Origin: Pseudomonas fulva
GTDB taxonomy: Bacteria; Pseudomonadota; Gammaproteobacteria; Pseudomonadales; Pseudomonadaceae
DNA length: 64,000 nucleotides
Reading direction: 5' to 3'
Assembly: GCF_015680705.1 (NCBI RefSeq)
Contig: NZ_JADNYP010000008.1
Coordinates: 124,001 to 188,000 of the forward strand
The position numbers and the translations under genes were made by a program. The notes under the pieces are model-generated. The model was not told the origin of the DNA. It saw only the letters and a program-made list of their open reading frames with translations, and ran no database searches. Below, piece by piece: positions 63,954 to 64,000 of this stretch. Position 1 is the first letter of the stretch, and each line of letters begins with the position of its first letter.

Positions 63954-64000
63954 ATGTTCGAACTGGACCATGAGTTGGCACAGGACATCGTCGAGCGCGC
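63954..64000 (+). CDS. cdaR: Probable CdaR-type sugar diacid regulator, N-terminus only
   Basis: Only 15 codons are present before the window ends. The opening MFELDHELAQDIVERA-like stretch (15 residues) matches the start of the diacid_rec domain of CdaR proteins, which activate glucarate, galactarate and glycerate genes. AAGGA lies six bases before the ATG. It is divergent from an ACS-family MFS transporter, as expected for such a locus. Identification rests on a short segment. Confidence 0.6.
   Translation, partial: MFELDHELAQDIVER

Noticed and set aside
1-64000. CRISPR arrays, rRNA, tRNA, prophage or insertion sequences
   Set aside because: No regularly spaced direct repeats, no rRNA or tRNA signature noticed, and no transposase or phage structural genes; the only recombinase is the orphan at 41943.

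Overview
This window is high-GC DNA whose gene content and dense, strongly overlapping operons look like a Pseudomonas chromosome, probably of the P. putida group. Signs of this are an OprD porin, a MuxABC-OpmB RND pump, lysine catabolism genes of the dpkA/amaC type, LpxO, a DUF1652 protein and intergenic inverted repeats. No rRNA, tRNA or CRISPR array was seen. Both ends cut through genes: an SsuA-like binding protein on the left and a CdaR-like regulator on the right.

Layout. 1-5278: an ABC-type (SsuA-like) binding protein coupled to a tripartite tricarboxylate-type transporter (tctB, tctA, tctC) and an NtaA/SnaA/DszA-family flavin monooxygenase; this looks like uptake and oxidation of an organic nitrogen or sulfur compound. 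5306-9368: UV damage endonuclease, a membrane diguanylate cyclase, a lipoprotein and a GNAT enzyme. 9395-14318: a five-gene operon (FepB/BtuF-like binding protein, FecCD permease, ATPase, pseudoazurin, OprD porin) behind a clear cobalamin riboswitch. 14394-26800: scattered chromosomal genes, including lpxO, thpR, a zinc alcohol dehydrogenase, sotB, a LysE exporter with an AraC regulator, and a class I glutamine-amidotransferase-like hydrolase. 27342-31169: dpkA, an amaC-like aminotransferase and an amino acid transporter (D-lysine/pipecolate branch). 31344-41163: tpx, then muxA-muxB-muxC-opmB. 41295-47084: a DUF1652 protein, an orphan tyrosine recombinase, a CAP-domain protein, a betaine-type ABC permease and binding protein without an ATPase, and an aldo-keto reductase.

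47413-62375 is the most coherent system. On the minus strand lies purU-folD-(soxBDAG-like genes)-iclR; on the plus strand lies a type III glutamine synthetase-like gene, three glutamate-synthase-like genes and amt. Together these are the parts of the N-methylglutamate pathway known from methylotrophs. GmaS makes gamma-glutamylmethylamide from methylamine and glutamate, MgsABC converts it to N-methylglutamate, and MgdABCD (relatives of heterotetrameric sarcosine oxidase) releases glutamate and a one-carbon unit. FolD and PurU would take that unit to formate and free tetrahydrofolate, and Amt would import ammonium or methylammonium. A sigma-54 type -24/-12 promoter and an NtrC-like palindrome precede gmaS, and a recurring TTTCCTTYGTGG-type motif lies upstream of both arms on either side of an XRE-cupin regulator gene. 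The inference is methylamine use as a nitrogen source in a bacterium that is not a typical methylotroph.

62453-64000: an MFS anion:cation symporter divergent from the start of a probable cdaR, suggesting sugar-diacid metabolism beyond the right edge.
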